This document shows positions 1 through 8,453 of a DNA stretch of 38,459 nt, one piece after another. The stretch's first letter is position 1, and every line of letters starts with the position of its first letter. The notes beneath the pieces are model-generated. The model ran no database searches. It was given only the letters and a program-made list of their open reading frames with translations, and was not told the DNA's origin. The DNA lies in assembly GCA_947499715.1 (NCBI GenBank), contig CANMPL010000016.1, positions 1 to 38,459 of the forward strand, given 5' to 3'. A program made the translations under genes and the position numbers. Origin of the DNA: an uncultured Paracoccaceae bacterium (GTDB taxonomy: Bacteria > Pseudomonadota > Alphaproteobacteria > Rhodobacterales > Rhodobacteraceae).

Positions 1-12
1 CACATGACTGCT

Positions 13-34
13 TCTGACAAATGCACAAATCAGA
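13..34. promoter_or_regulatory. Weak dyad upstream of the quinone oxidoreductase
   Basis: TCTGA (13-17) and TCAGA (30-34) form an inverted repeat around a 12-base spacer that holds ATGCACAAA. The same 9-mer, inverted, occurs in the tandem repeats after this gene. It could be an operator, but the arms are short and it lies about 155 bases before the start codon. Confidence 0.2.
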
Positions 35-189
35 TCAAAAATGTCTTGCTATGCAGGAGCCATCCACACATGCCGTTAGCTGTCTTGCCGTAATTCGGTG
101 GGAAGGGCTCAAACCCGCCGCATCTGCCCGTCTTGGCAACCCGCCTCTTCCGTCCTATCCATAACCCGACCCGGCGAAAGGACCCCGAC

Positions 190-1161
190 ATGCAGGCGAT
201 TGAAATCACCCAACCCGGCGGACCTGAGGTCTTGCAACCAACCACCCGCCCCATGCCGGAACCCGCCCATGATCAGGTGGTGATCAAAGTGGCCTATGCC
301 GGGGTCAACCGCCCCGATGCGCTGCAACGTGCGGGCCTTTACAACCCGCCGCCCACCGCCAGCGATCTGCCGGGGTTAGAGGCCTCGGGCAAGGTGGTTG
401 CCATCGGCGCAGGTGTCACCACGCTGGCGCTTGGCGATCAAGTCTGCGCCCTGCTCCCCGGCGGCGGCTATGCAGAATATGTGGCGACCCCGGCGGCCCA
501 TTGCCTGCCGATCCCCGATGGCATGACCCTGAAACAAGCGGCCTGCCTGCCAGAGACCACCTTTACCGTCTGGTCCAACGTCTTCATGCGCGGGGCACTT
601 CAGGCAGGAGAGCGGATCCTGATCCACGGCGGGTCCTCCGGCATCGGCACCACGGCGATCCAGCTGGCCCGGCATTTTGGCGCGCGGGTCTATGCAACCG
701 CCGGATCGGACGAAAAATGCGCGGCTTGCATGGATCTTGGCGCGGAACAGGCGATCAACTATCGCAATGTCGATTTCGTCGAGGTGATGCGCGGGCAGGG
801 CGGTGCGGATCTGATCCTCGACATGGTCGGTGGCCCCTATATCCAGCGCAATATCAAGTCGCTTGCCGATGATGGCCGTCTTGTGCAAATCGCGTTTCTT
901 CAGGGCCCAAAGGTTGAATTGAACCTCGTGCAGATGATGACCCGCCGGCTCACGCTCACGGGGTCCACGCTGCGGCCGCAGTCGGACCTTGCCAAGGCGC
1001 GGATTGCGGCGCAGCTGCGCGAACACGTCTGGCCCTTGCTTGCCACGGGCGTTGTGGCCCCGGTGATGGATCAGGAATTTGCGCTGGCCGATGCCGCCGC
1101 CGCCCACACCCGGATGGAGGGCAGCACCCATATCGGCAAAATCGTCCTGAAAGTCGGTTAA
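190..1161 (+). CDS. NAD(P)H-quinone oxidoreductase, zinc-free MDR family (PIG3-like)
   Basis: This 323-residue protein is a medium-chain dehydrogenase/reductase of the quinone oxidoreductase type, expected to use NAD(P)H to reduce quinones or similar carbonyls in the cytoplasm. The N-terminal GroES-like part includes the segment AGVNRPDALQR. The Rossmann part carries HGGSSGIG at about residues 146-153, followed by QLARHFGARVYAT. The structural and catalytic zinc cysteines of alcohol dehydrogenases are not apparent, which fits the zinc-free branch. I chose the ATG at 190 because GAAAGGA lies just upstream and the homologous start MQAIEI begins there; an in-frame upstream ATG at 133 would add 19 residues with no family match. 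It stands alone, convergent with the minus-strand ispH operon. The exact substrate is not determinable. Confidence 0.88.
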   Translation: MQAIEITQPGGPEVLQPTTRPMPEPAHDQVVIKVAYAGVNRPDALQRAGLYNPPPTASDLPGLEASGKVVAIGAGVTTLALGDQVCALLPGGGYAEYVATPAAHCLPIPDGMTLKQAACLPETTFTVWSNVFMRGALQAGERILIHGGSSGIGTTAIQLARHFGARVYATAGSDEKCAACMDLGAEQAINYRNVDFVEVMRGQGGADLILDMVGGPYIQRNIKSLADDGRLVQIAFLQGPKVELNLVQMMTRRLTLTGSTLRPQSDLAKARIAAQLREHVWPLLATGVVAPVMDQEFALADAAAAHTRMEGSTHIGKIVLKVG

Positions 1162-1188
1162 CGCGGCTTAGGACTTTGATGCAGCCAC

Positions 1189-1221
1189 TTTGTGCATGGT
1201 TTGTGCATACTTTGTGTATGG
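1189..1221 (+). repeat. Three tandem 11-base repeats between convergent genes
   Basis: Three head-to-tail 11-base units read TTTGTGCATGG, TTTGTGCATAC and TTTGTGTATGG. They lie in the 99-base gap between the 3' ends of the quinone oxidoreductase gene and the channel-like gene. No hairpin terminator is evident. The period equals about one helical turn, which would suit a protein-binding array, but the convergent location gives no promoter to control. Confidence 0.6.
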
Positions 1222-1260
1222 GTTCTGCATCGTCGATTCTGGCCGTGCGGTGGGGGCGGC

Positions 1261-1884
1261 CTATTGGCGCGGGGGAAAGCTCTTGTAGACCGGAAGCCGC
1301 CAGCCAAATGCGATACTGCCAGCGCGCAACGCAAAGGTGATGCCGGCGCAAATCAGCAAGGCCACTGGAACTGTCAGGCCTGCCGTGATCGCCGCCATCG
1401 CCGCCCCGGCCCCGACAAATGCGCAGGTGACGTAAAGCTCTCCTTGCTTGAGGACCAGCGGCACCTCATTGCAGACGACATCGCGTAAAAGGCCGCCAAA
1501 ACAACCAGTTATGATGCCCATGATCATGACGATGGGCCAGGTCATCCCTGTCGCCAGGGCGACCCCGACCCCTGCGGGGACCGCGACAGCAAGGGCCATT
1601 GCGTCAAACCAGATGATGCTGCGGTAGCGGCTTTCCAGCAGATGCGCAGTCAAAAAGACGATCAACGCGGCGGTTGCTGCGACCAAGATATAGGTTGGGT
1701 TGGCGACCCAGAACACAACATCTTGGTTCAAGAGCACATCTCGCGTCGTCCCACCACCCACGGCGGTCAGGCTGGCCACAAAGATAAAGCCCACAATATC
1801 CAACTGCGCCCGGCTTGCGACAAGGGCGCCGGTCAGGGCGAAAATGAAGACCGAAGCATAGTCAAAAGCAGCTAGAATCGTCAT
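1261..1884 (-). CDS. Trimeric intracellular cation channel family protein (UPF0126/YadS-like)
   Basis: This 207-residue, strongly hydrophobic protein has about seven membrane helices and two related halves. Each half carries a glycine-rich motif ending in R-D: GGGTTRD near residues 43-49 and GGLLRD near 130-135. This duplicated arrangement is diagnostic of the UPF0126 family, whose members resemble eukaryotic TRIC channels and are thought to be inner-membrane cation or small-solute channels. Its ATG overlaps the rnhA stop codon by four bases, so it is the last gene of the ispH operon and probably translationally coupled. The transported species cannot be told from the sequence. Confidence 0.85.
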   Translation of the reverse strand: MTILAAFDYASVFIFALTGALVASRAQLDIVGFIFVASLTAVGGGTTRDVLLNQDVVFWVANPTYILVAATAALIVFLTAHLLESRYRSIIWFDAMALAVAVPAGVGVALATGMTWPIVMIMGIITGCFGGLLRDVVCNEVPLVLKQGELYVTCAFVGAGAAMAAITAGLTVPVALLICAGITFALRAGSIAFGWRLPVYKSFPPRQ

Positions 1885-2333
1885 GTTTTAAAGGGCGCCA
1901 TGCCCATCCTTGCCAGCTCATCCGCGCGTTCGTTTTCGGGATGCCCGGCATGGCCTTTGACCCATTCCCAAGTCACCTGATGACGCTGGGTTGCAGCGTC
2001 CAATCGCTTCCACAATTCTTCGTTTTTGACGGGCTTTTTGCTGGCGGTTTTCCAGCCCTTCGCCTTCCAGCCAAAGATCCATTTGGTGATGCCGTCCTTG
2101 ACGTAGGAACTGTCCGTCACGATCGTGATCGTGGATGGTTTTTCCAATGTTTCCAAGGCTGTAATGGCAGCCATCAACTCCATCCGGTTGTTGGTTGTCT
2201 CGGCCTCTCCACCCTTCATTTCGCGTTCCTTGAGGATATTTTCGCCGTCGCGCGCAATCAACAAAGACCCCCAGCCGCCGGGGCCGGGATTGCCGGAACA
2301 GGCGCCATCGGTATAGGCAAAAAGTTCAGCCAT
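1881..2333 (-). CDS. rnhA: Ribonuclease HI
   Basis: This 150-residue enzyme cleaves the RNA strand of RNA-DNA hybrids, including R-loops and primers. The four acidic metal-binding residues are in place: D9 in [12 protein letters not shown]52 in NNRMELM, D74 in VTDSSYV and D138 in ENERADELA. The conserved histidine segment [13 protein letters not shown] is also intact. Length is normal for bacterial RNase HI, and no N-terminal hybrid-binding domain is fused. It overlaps the methyltransferase gene upstream by eight bases and the channel gene downstream by four, inside the ispH operon; ispH-rnhA linkage is common in Rhodobacterales. Confidence 0.97.
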   Translation of the reverse strand: MAELFAYTDGACSGNPGPGGWGSLLIARDGENILKEREMKGGEAETTNNRMELMAAITALETLEKPSTITIVTDSSYVKDGITKWIFGWKAKGWKTASKKPVKNEELWKRLDAATQRHQVTWEWVKGHAGHPENERADELARMGMAPFKT

Positions 2334-2922
2334 TCTTGCGCGTCCTCATCGCCACAAAGGGGTCATTCGTGCCAGCACAGCCAACCTCTTGCCCCTCGCG
2401 GATATCCAAAATCTCAAAACCCGCATCACCCAGCAGGCGCTGCAAATCCTCGACCGATACATAGGTGTAAAGCCGGTTGATGGCATCGCGCGCCTCACCG
2501 CTGCCGGTCTTCATCGCGATATGGAAAATACCTTTTGGACGCAAGGCCTTAGCGATGGAGGACAGAATGCGCGGCAGGTCTGCATATGGCGCGTGCAGCA
2601 GCGAAAAATTCGCCCAGACCCCATCATAAGCGGCGGCCATATCGAGCTGATCAAAGCTTAACAGGCGCGCCCCGATCTGGTGGGTCTGATTGGCAAGGTC
2701 GATCATGCCCTGAGAGGCGTCAACAGGATCTGGGTCAAGACCTGCGTCCCGCATGTGAACGCTGGCCTGGGCAGGGCCACATCCAAGGTCCAGCACGCGG
2801 GCACCGGCCGGTAAAAGCGACATAAAGTCAATAAGATGCTGGTCCGCTTTGGGTGCCTTTACAAAGCTGGCATAGCGTTGCGCCGCGCCATCATAGAACT
2901 GAATCGTCTTTTCATCTGGCAT
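2326..2922 (-). CDS. Class I SAM-dependent methyltransferase
   Basis: The 198-residue protein is a small Rossmann-type methyltransferase. Motif I reads [10 protein letters not shown] at about residues 43-52, followed by the acidic loop around [10 protein letters not shown]. These are the AdoMet-binding elements; the C-terminal half has [13 protein letters not shown], typical of the fold. I chose the ATG at 2922, which overlaps the stop of the DUF3429 gene by one base (TGATG) and gives the usual start [11 protein letters not shown]; a longer frame exists but lies within the upstream gene. It belongs to the ispH-rnhA operon. The substrate is unknown. Confidence 0.85.
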   Translation of the reverse strand: MPDEKTIQFYDGAAQRYASFVKAPKADQHLIDFMSLLPAGARVLDLGCGPAQASVHMRDAGLDPDPVDASQGMIDLANQTHQIGARLLSFDQLDMAAAYDGVWANFSLLHAPYADLPRILSSIAKALRPKGIFHIAMKTGSGEARDAINRLYTYVSVEDLQRLLGDAGFEILDIREGQEVGCAGTNDPFVAMRTRKNG

Positions 2923-3365
2923 CACAGGATCACCACCAAAAGGGACAGGACAACGACCAAAGTCAGCAAAAGCCGCAATGACATCCACCATGGTGGGGTC
3001 AGGCCCTTTTGCCAGAATTGCAGGTCAAGCAGCAGCAACCCGACAAATCCCACCGCAAGGTTGATCGCCGCTGAAGTCGGTCCCCCGCCGACCATGAAAA
3101 ACGCCCAAAGGGCCGGGATCACTGAAAGCGCGTAGCCGAACCAACCCTCTGATTTCGTGGCAAAACCCCACAGCACACCGGACATAAAGGCAAGGATAAC
3201 AGTGCCGTAAGACAGCTGCACGTAGGGCCCGACAAACCGCCCGCCCAGCGTCATCTGTGCCCAGACACCAAGGTCGGGCATCAACAATGTGGCCGCCCCC
3301 CAAACGAAGGGCAGCAATCCAGCAAGGCCAAGGATCAATGGGCCACGGGGGATATGGCTGAGCAT
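2922..3365 (-). CDS. DUF3429 family membrane protein
   Basis: This 147-residue protein has four or five predicted membrane helices: LILGLAGLLPFVWGAATLL near the N-terminus, a pair in the middle (TVILAFMSGVLWGFA, YALSVIPALWAFFMVGG), and two at the C-terminus ending LLTLVVVLSLLVVIL. The pattern YGTVILAFMSGVLWGFA matches the DUF3429 family, found in alphaproteobacteria and mitochondria-related lineages without a firm function. Its stop codon shares one base with the downstream methyltransferase start, and it lies 33 bases after the HAD gene in the same operon. Confidence 0.8.
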   Translation of the reverse strand: MLSHIPRGPLILGLAGLLPFVWGAATLLMPDLGVWAQMTLGGRFVGPYVQLSYGTVILAFMSGVLWGFATKSEGWFGYALSVIPALWAFFMVGGGPTSAAINLAVGFVGLLLLDLQFWQKGLTPPWWMSLRLLLTLVVVLSLLVVIL

Positions 3366-3398
3366 AGGGTTCTACTTTCGTCCGTCGTTAACCCGGAT

Positions 3399-4073
3399 CT
3401 AGCACGTCGCAGGGTGAAGCCCAATATGCCGCGCGCCGTCTAACAGGGTGGGTGCGATATGGTGCCCAAGCGCGATCAGATCCGCAGTCGGCGGGACAAC
3501 ATCGGGGACCTGCACCGTGACCATGCCCGCGGCATGGGCAGCGCGGACACCGTTTTCGGAATCCTCGAACGCGGCACAGGTGGCCGGGGCAAGGCGCAAT
3601 CGTTCCGCTGCCAGCAGGTAGATATCGGGGGCGGGTTTGCTGACATTGACCTGATCGCCGCCGACGATTTCGGGGAAAAGGTCAGCGATTCCAGCGCGTT
3701 CCAGATGGGCGAACGCCTTGGCCGTGCGTGTGCTTGTCGCGATGATATAAGGCAGGTCCGCGGCTTGCAGGGCAAGGATCACGTCGCGCACACCGGGTTT
3801 GACGGGGATACCGTTTTGCAGTTCTGACCGAATGTCCGCATCCCAGACGGTATTGAAATCATCCAAAGTGATCCGACCCGCGAGGCCCGCGGTTAACAGT
3901 TGGTTTCCAAGGATGTTGTTGGTGCCGACAAGGCTGCGAAAAAGGGCATCGTCCTGCGGCAGGTCAAGCGCTGTCAGCGTGCGACGGAACGCATCGAAAT
4001 AGAGCCGCTCTGTGTCGAGCAGCAGGCCGTCCATATCAAAGACGACCCCCGCGATTGCGCGCTTATTGGACAA
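3399..4073 (-). CDS. HAD superfamily hydrolase, beta-phosphoglucomutase/phosphatase-like
   Basis: The 224-residue protein is a haloacid dehalogenase type phosphatase with a helical cap. Motif I is VVFDMDGLLLDTE with nucleophile D13 and acid/base D15. Motif II is the threonine/serine of IIATSTRT, motif III the lysine of SKPAPDIYL, and motif IV AFEDSENGVRAAHAAG. This is the layout of subfamily IA phosphatases and beta-phosphoglucomutases acting on small phosphorylated metabolites. It lies three bases downstream of ispH, so it is cotranscribed with it. A role in removing phosphorylated intermediates is possible, but no substrate can be assigned. Confidence 0.88.
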   Translation of the reverse strand: MSNKRAIAGVVFDMDGLLLDTERLYFDAFRRTLTALDLPQDDALFRSLVGTNNILGNQLLTAGLAGRITLDDFNTVWDADIRSELQNGIPVKPGVRDVILALQAADLPYIIATSTRTAKAFAHLERAGIADLFPEIVGGDQVNVSKPAPDIYLLAAERLRLAPATCAAFEDSENGVRAAHAAGMVTVQVPDVVPPTADLIALGHHIAPTLLDGARHIGLHPATC

Positions 4074-4076
4074 GAC

Positions 4077-5027
4077 CTAGGCCGGTTCGCGCAACACGCG
4101 CGGCACTTTGAATTCCACATTCTCCACTGCGGTTTCGACCATTTCGACGGTCACGTCATAGCGGTCGCGGAATGCATCAATCACCTCGTTGATCAACACT
4201 TCAGGGGCAGAGGCACCGGCGGTGATGCCCATGCTTTTGATGCCTTCAAGGGCGCGCCAGTCGATGTCTGTGGCCCGCTGCACAAGCTGCGCATAGTTGC
4301 AGCCAGCGCGTGCGCCGACCTCGACCAAGCGCTTGGAATTGCTGGAATTTGGCGCGCCAACCACAAGCATGGCGTCGCATTTAGGGGCCATTGCCTTGAC
4401 TGCCTCTTGCCGGTTGGTGGTGGCGTAACAGATGTCTTCCTTGTGGGGGCCGACAATGCCGGGGAACCGGGCCTGAAGGGCCGCGACGATATCAATCGTG
4501 TCGTCCACCGACAGGGTGGTCTGGGTCACAAAGGCCAGTTTGGCAGGGTCGCGCACGCTCACGGTTGCCACGTCTTCGACGGTTTCGACCAGCAGCACTT
4601 CGCCTTCCGGCAATTGGCCCATCGTGCCAACCGTTTCGGGGTGGCCTTCGTGGCCGATCATGATCATTTGCAAGCCATTATCGGCGTGGCGCTGCGCCTC
4701 TATGTGGACCTTGCTGACAAGCGGGCAGGTGGCATCAACATAGACCATCTCACGCTTGGCGGCGGCGGCGGGCACCGCCTTGGGCACGCCATGAGCGGAA
4801 AAGATCACCGGGCGATCATCGGGGCATTCATCCAGCGTTTCGACAAAGACGGCACCCATGTCGCGCAGGCCGTCAACGACGAACTTGTTGTGCACAATCT
4901 CGTGGCGGACATAAACCGGCGCACCCCATTTCTGAAGCGCCATTTCAACGATCTTGATGGCGCGGTCGACACCGGCGCAAAAGCCACGCGGGGCAGCGAG
5001 GTAGAGGGTAAGAGGCTGTTTTGTCAT
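4077..5027 (-). CDS. ispH: 4-hydroxy-3-methylbut-2-enyl diphosphate reductase
   Basis: IspH carries out the last step of the MEP isoprenoid pathway, reducing HMBPP to IPP and DMAPP with a 4Fe-4S cluster. The three cluster cysteines are at C17 ([12 protein letters not shown]), C101 ([12 protein letters not shown]) and C200 ([12 protein letters not shown]). The catalytic glutamate region HEGHPE (E131) and the substrate-binding [10 protein letters not shown] loop are present. At 316 residues the length is standard. It is the first gene of a six-gene minus-strand operon and is divergent from the membrane hydrolase gene, so its promoter must lie in the 136 bases between 5028 and 5163. Confidence 0.98.
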   Translation of the reverse strand: MTKQPLTLYLAAPRGFCAGVDRAIKIVEMALQKWGAPVYVRHEIVHNKFVVDGLRDMGAVFVETLDECPDDRPVIFSAHGVPKAVPAAAAKREMVYVDATCPLVSKVHIEAQRHADNGLQMIMIGHEGHPETVGTMGQLPEGEVLLVETVEDVATVSVRDPAKLAFVTQTTLSVDDTIDIVAALQARFPGIVGPHKEDICYATTNRQEAVKAMAPKCDAMLVVGAPNSSNSKRLVEVGARAGCNYAQLVQRATDIDWRALEGIKSMGITAGASAPEVLINEVIDAFRDRYDVTVEMVETAVENVEFKVPRVLREPA

Positions 5028-5163
5028 GCCCCAGAGCTAAGCATTTTGGCCGCCGCCGTCCAGTCGCAACCATGCCGCAGCCCTCAGGCTTGGCGGATTG
5101 GTGGGATGGCGCTAGGCTCTTTCCATTATTTTGAAGACCGCCAGATTCCAGAAAGCGAAATTG

Positions 5164-7068
5164 ATGACGGAGCAAGACGTAATTCTGCGTGAAAATGACC
5201 CCGCCATTGACGAGGCCCCATCCGTTCCGGGCGAAGTGACAGAGGGTTATGTCGGGGTCATCTACTTTCACGGCATGGGCGAACAGCGCCGCATGGAAGA
5301 GGTCAGCCGCCTTGTGGAAAGCATTGATACCTATTTGCGGCGGTCCAAGCATATTCACAACACGCCACTGGGCTATCTCAAGGACATCAAGACCGTCAGC
5401 GAACCGCACCGCGTCAAAAGTCGGAACGAAGAACAGGTCTATTACACCAAGACCCGGCATTTTGACGAAGGGCATCGCGACAGGAATGAAGACGGGAAAC
5501 CTGACCCTGTGCGGGCGGCTAGGTTCTTTGAGGTTTACTGGGCACCGCATATGGCAAAAGGCCGCGATCCCTGGGGGGTGACAAAGTGGATCCTGCGCCA
5601 GATCGGGCGGCCATTCATCATGATCGTCACACCGTGGCGCGAACGGCAGCGCCTGCGCCGCGCGACCCTTGCCGAGATGGCAGAGAAAGAGGATGCAAAG
5701 CCCGATGGCATCCCGAAGTCAGATTTTGAGGATTTGCTGCGGACCTATTACACCTTTGGTCGTGGCGTGAAGCCAGAGGATGAGGCGCCCGCCAAAGATG
5801 GCGGCGAAACGACGGCGGCGCTTAAGGATAGCGGCAAGTTCAATGCCTTTGAGACCTTTCTCAAACGGTCCTACGCCGACGATCCCGAAAAGGCTGAACG
5901 ATTGGCGGACCTCGCGAAGACGTGGTGGTGGAAGTATTTCTACACCGAGGTTTTCAACCTTGGCGTGATGATCACCATCGCGGTCGCGGGGCTGATGGTT
6001 GCGGGTGTGTTTGTGTCGCTGGTGCTTAGCTTGCTGTCACTGGCGACCGACTTTCTGAACGGGGCAGATCGCGCGGTGCCAGCATGGTTCAAGGCCGATT
6101 GGCCAACAGCCGCGGGACTGGCGGGGTCCCTGGCGATCGCGGGGGGGCTTGGCAAATTCCTGGGCGGTTTTATGGGCGATGTAGAGGCATGGGCGAGCCT
6201 GTCGGAGACCGACGCCCTGCACGAACGCCGCAAGGCGGTGCTGGACGAAGGCATGGACGTGATGCGGCATGTGCTGAGTGATCCCAAATGCAAGCGGGTG
6301 ATCGTGGTGGGGCATAGTCTTGGCACCTCTGTCGCGCACGATACGCTGCTGGCGCTTGCGCAGCGCAATCAGGGCCACAATAACGGCGGCGATGTGATGA
6401 AGGGACCGGTGGCGCTGACCAAAATCCGGCATCTGGTGACGATTGCCTCGCCCATCGACAAGATCAATTACTTCTTTGAAAGCTACCGCACCAAGATCGC
6501 GTCATATAGCCGGGCTTATGAAAGCATGCGGGGGGATATCAAGTCCGCACCGTTCAGTCGCAACACGTCACAGCCCTATATCCATTGGGTGAACTACTGG
6601 GATCTTGCGGATGTGATCTCTGGCAGTTTGCAGTCGCCGACGGGGGCCGACACCATGGCGCATAGGGTCAATAATGTGCATGTGTCGAACCTGCATTTCC
6701 CAAGTCCCGGCGCGTCGCATTCGGCCTATTTCCAGAACCGGACGGTGATCTCTCAGGTGTTTGAGATGATCTATCGCGGGGCGGGGAATTATGACGGCGA
6801 AACGGTTGGATTCATTGACGGGGTCCCGAAGAACGGGCGCGACTACACGCAGTTGGATTTCAAACCGTCGGGCCAATCCAATAGCGGTGCGATCTATCGC
6901 CTGTTGGCCACAATCGTGATCTGGGGGGCCGCATTGGCATTGGTGGGATGGTTTGCAGGTTGGCCGAACCTTCAGTTCTGGCCTGCCTGCGCTGCCGGGC
7001 TTGCGGCGTTCTTTCTTTACATCGGTTGGGCTTCAAGCTTTCGCATGAAGAACAAGGAACCTTTGTAG
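5164..7068 (+). CDS. Membrane-anchored alpha/beta hydrolase-like protein, function unknown
   Basis: I do not recognise a named family for this 634-residue protein. It has lipase-like signatures: an HG oxyanion motif in FHGMGEQ (36-41) and a nucleophile elbow VVGHSLGTS with Ser385. Asp480 or Asp483 (WDLADV) and His520 (ASHSAYF) are candidate triad partners. Between the oxyanion motif and the elbow sits a long insert with charged linkers and hydrophobic segments at about 263-295 and 316-335; two more helices lie near 580-600 and 606-626. The catalytic domain would therefore be tied to the inner membrane. I chose ATG 5164 over an in-frame TTG at 5131 because the TTG has no clear ribosome site. 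It is a lone gene with a possible esterase, lipase or lipid-remodelling role. Confidence 0.7.
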   Translation: MTEQDVILRENDPAIDEAPSVPGEVTEGYVGVIYFHGMGEQRRMEEVSRLVESIDTYLRRSKHIHNTPLGYLKDIKTVSEPHRVKSRNEEQVYYTKTRHFDEGHRDRNEDGKPDPVRAARFFEVYWAPHMAKGRDPWGVTKWILRQIGRPFIMIVTPWRERQRLRRATLAEMAEKEDAKPDGIPKSDFEDLLRTYYTFGRGVKPEDEAPAKDGGETTAALKDSGKFNAFETFLKRSYADDPEKAERLADLAKTWWWKYFYTEVFNLGVMITIAVAGLMVAGVFVSLVLSLLSLATDFLNGADRAVPAWFKADWPTAAGLAGSLAIAGGLGKFLGGFMGDVEAWASLSETDALHERRKAVLDEGMDVMRHVLSDPKCKRVIVVGHSLGTSVAHDTLLALAQRNQGHNNGGDVMKGPVALTKIRHLVTIASPIDKINYFFESYRTKIASYSRAYESMRGDIKSAPFSRNTSQPYIHWVNYWDLADVISGSLQSPTGADTMAHRVNNVHVSNLHFPSPGASHSAYFQNRTVISQVFEMIYRGAGNYDGETVGFIDGVPKNGRDYTQLDFKPSGQSNSGAIYRLLATIVIWGAALALVGWFAGWPNLQFWPACAAGLAAFFLYIGWASSFRMKNKEPL

Positions 7069-7070
7069 GC

Positions 7071-7094
7071 AAAAACGGGCCCGCAAAGGGCCCG
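7071..7094 (-). terminator. Intrinsic terminator of the NYN-domain gene
   Basis: CGGGCCC (7076-7082) and GGGCCCG (7088-7094) form a perfect 7-bp stem around GCAAA. On the minus strand the stem is followed by five T residues (7071-7075), directly after the NYN gene stop. The plus strand lacks a T tract here, so it mainly serves the minus-strand gene. Confidence 0.85.
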
Positions 7095-7103
7095 CCGCAA
7101 GGA

Positions 7104-7685
7104 TCACTTGGCCGTGACCATTTCTTCGTCTTGGCCTTCGTCCATCGGACGCGGCTCGCGCGGTGGGCGGCCAACGACATCGCGCAATTCATCCAACTCG
7201 ATGAAGTTGTCGCATTGGCGGCGCAGCTCGTCCGCGATCATTGGTGGCTGGCTACGGATGGTGGAGACAACCGAAACACGCACACCTTTGCGTTGCAGGC
7301 TTTCGACCAGAGGGCGGAAATCGCCATCGCCGGAAAACAGCACGACATGATCGACATGTGGGGCCAGTTCCATGGCATCGACCGTCAGCTCGATGTCCAT
7401 GTTGCCCTTGACCTTCCGACGGCCCATGCTGTCGGTGTATTCCTTGGCCGGCTTTGTCACCATGGTGAAGCCGTTGTAGTGCAACCAATCAACCAGTGGC
7501 CGGATGGGTGAGTACTCGTCATTCTCCAAGAGCGCCGTGTAGTAAAATGCCCGCAGCATCTTGCCGCGGCGCATGAACTCTTGACGGAGCAGCTTGTAGT
7601 CGATGTCGAACCCAAGCGACTTGGCCGCCGCATACAAGTTCGATCCATCAATGAAGAGCGCCAAGCGCTCGTCACGATAAAACAT
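7104..7685 (-). CDS. NYN domain (LabA/DUF88-like) putative ribonuclease
   Basis: The 193-residue protein has a PIN-like NYN fold. Conserved acidic residues are D13 in LFIDGSNLY, D97 in KGNMDIELTVDAM and D120/D122 in FSGDGDF, which should bind the catalytic metal. Proteins of this group are believed to act as RNA endonucleases or in RNA turnover; the close relative LabA is named from cyanobacterial clock studies. I chose ATG 7685 because GGAAGGA stands seven bases before it; a longer in-frame start at 7700 includes that ribosome site inside the gene. It is divergent from folK across a structured 88-base control region and ends at its own terminator. Confidence 0.85.
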   Translation of the reverse strand: MFYRDERLALFIDGSNLYAAAKSLGFDIDYKLLRQEFMRRGKMLRAFYYTALLENDEYSPIRPLVDWLHYNGFTMVTKPAKEYTDSMGRRKVKGNMDIELTVDAMELAPHVDHVVLFSGDGDFRPLVESLQRKGVRVSVVSTIRSQPPMIADELRRQCDNFIELDELRDVVGRPPREPRPMDEGQDEEMVTAK

Positions 7686-7705
7686 AAATCGTCCTTCCAA
7701 AATAT

Positions 7706-7756
7706 ATGCTTTGCGCGTGGTGAGTGGTGGGTGAGTGGTCTAAAATCACAAAGCAT
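7706..7756. promoter_or_regulatory. Operator-like array between the NYN gene and folK
   Basis: An 8-bp inverted repeat, ATGCTTTG (7706-7713) and CAAAGCAT (7749-7756), brackets two direct copies of GGTGAGTGGT at 7719-7728 and 7730-7739, set 11 bases apart. The whole array lies between divergent start codons (7685 and about 7774), so it is well placed to control both. The binding protein is unknown. Confidence 0.5.
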
Positions 7757-7773
7757 GTGAATAATAGGATGTT

Positions 7774-8370
7774 TTGATTTTGTTACAATGCCCTGAAAAT
7801 GCGCAGATCAGCCGAAAAGTGCTGATTTCCTCAGGAAGTAACGTCAGTGCGGACATAAGTGACGCAACGGAACTTGTACTAAAGTGTAAGCGCTTTCTTT
7901 CGGAACGGCTGGGCACGGCCGTCAAATCGAGTCGGATTTTCCGCACGCCCGCGTTTCCGGCAGGGGCTGGTCCCGACTTTGCCAATGCGGTTTTTGCGGC
8001 CGAGACCGATTTGGGGCCACAGGCGATTCTGGGCATTCTGCACCAGATTGAAGCGGCCGAAGGCCGCACCAGAGAGGTGCGCTGGGGGCAAAGGGTGCTG
8101 GATCTGGATCTGATCGCGGCAGGCGACCTTGTCGCGCCTGATCGCGCGACGTGGCAAAGCTGGCATGATCTGCCGCTGCAACGGCAGATGAAGGAAGCAC
8201 CCGAGCAGTTGATCCTGCCCCATCCACGGGTGCAGGACCGACCCTTTGTGCTGGTGCCCATGCGCGATGTCTGCCCTGATTGGGTGCACCCGGTGCTGGG
8301 CCTTGGGATTGATGCCATGTTGGCGCGGTGTGATCCGGCCGATATTACTGGTGTTATCCCTTTGGAATAG
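7774..8370 (+). CDS. folK: 2-amino-4-hydroxy-6-hydroxymethyldihydropteridine diphosphokinase
   Basis: FolK transfers pyrophosphate from ATP to hydroxymethyl-dihydropterin in folate synthesis. The first strand VLISSGSNVS corresponds to the usual ALGSN motif. The signature RWGQRVLDLDLIAAGD (where RxGxRxxDLDL binds ATP and Mg) and LPHPRVQDRPFVLVPM are intact. The start is uncertain: there is no ATG near the N-terminus. TTG at 7774 gives 198 residues; TTG at 7780 is better spaced from AGGA (7766-7769); GTG at 7819 would begin right at the first strand. Other folate genes are not adjacent. It precedes rpoZ by 83 bases. Confidence 0.92.
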   Translation: MILLQCPENAQISRKVLISSGSNVSADISDATELVLKCKRFLSERLGTAVKSSRIFRTPAFPAGAGPDFANAVFAAETDLGPQAILGILHQIEAAEGRTREVRWGQRVLDLDLIAAGDLVAPDRATWQSWHDLPLQRQMKEAPEQLILPHPRVQDRPFVLVPMRDVCPDWVHPVLGLGIDAMLARCDPADITGVIPLE

Positions 8371-8383
8371 GCGGCGAATCGAC

Positions 8384-8411
8384 TTGTCAATCCGCAAATC
8401 AGCCCTTAGAT
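8384..8411 (+). promoter_or_regulatory. Possible sigma-70-type promoter for rpoZ
   Basis: TTGTCA (8384-8389) and TTAGAT (8406-8411) are separated by 16 bases and lie about 42 bases before the rpoZ start. This is a sequence match only; folK readthrough could also supply rpoZ. Confidence 0.35.
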
Positions 8412-8453
8412 GGGGGGCTTGCGATACCGCTTTGATCAGACAGGAGTGCGCCA

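Noticed and set aside
3900-5192. A 430-residue plus-strand open frame antisense to ispH
   Set aside because: IspH with all three cluster cysteines is certain on the minus strand; the other frame has no family features.
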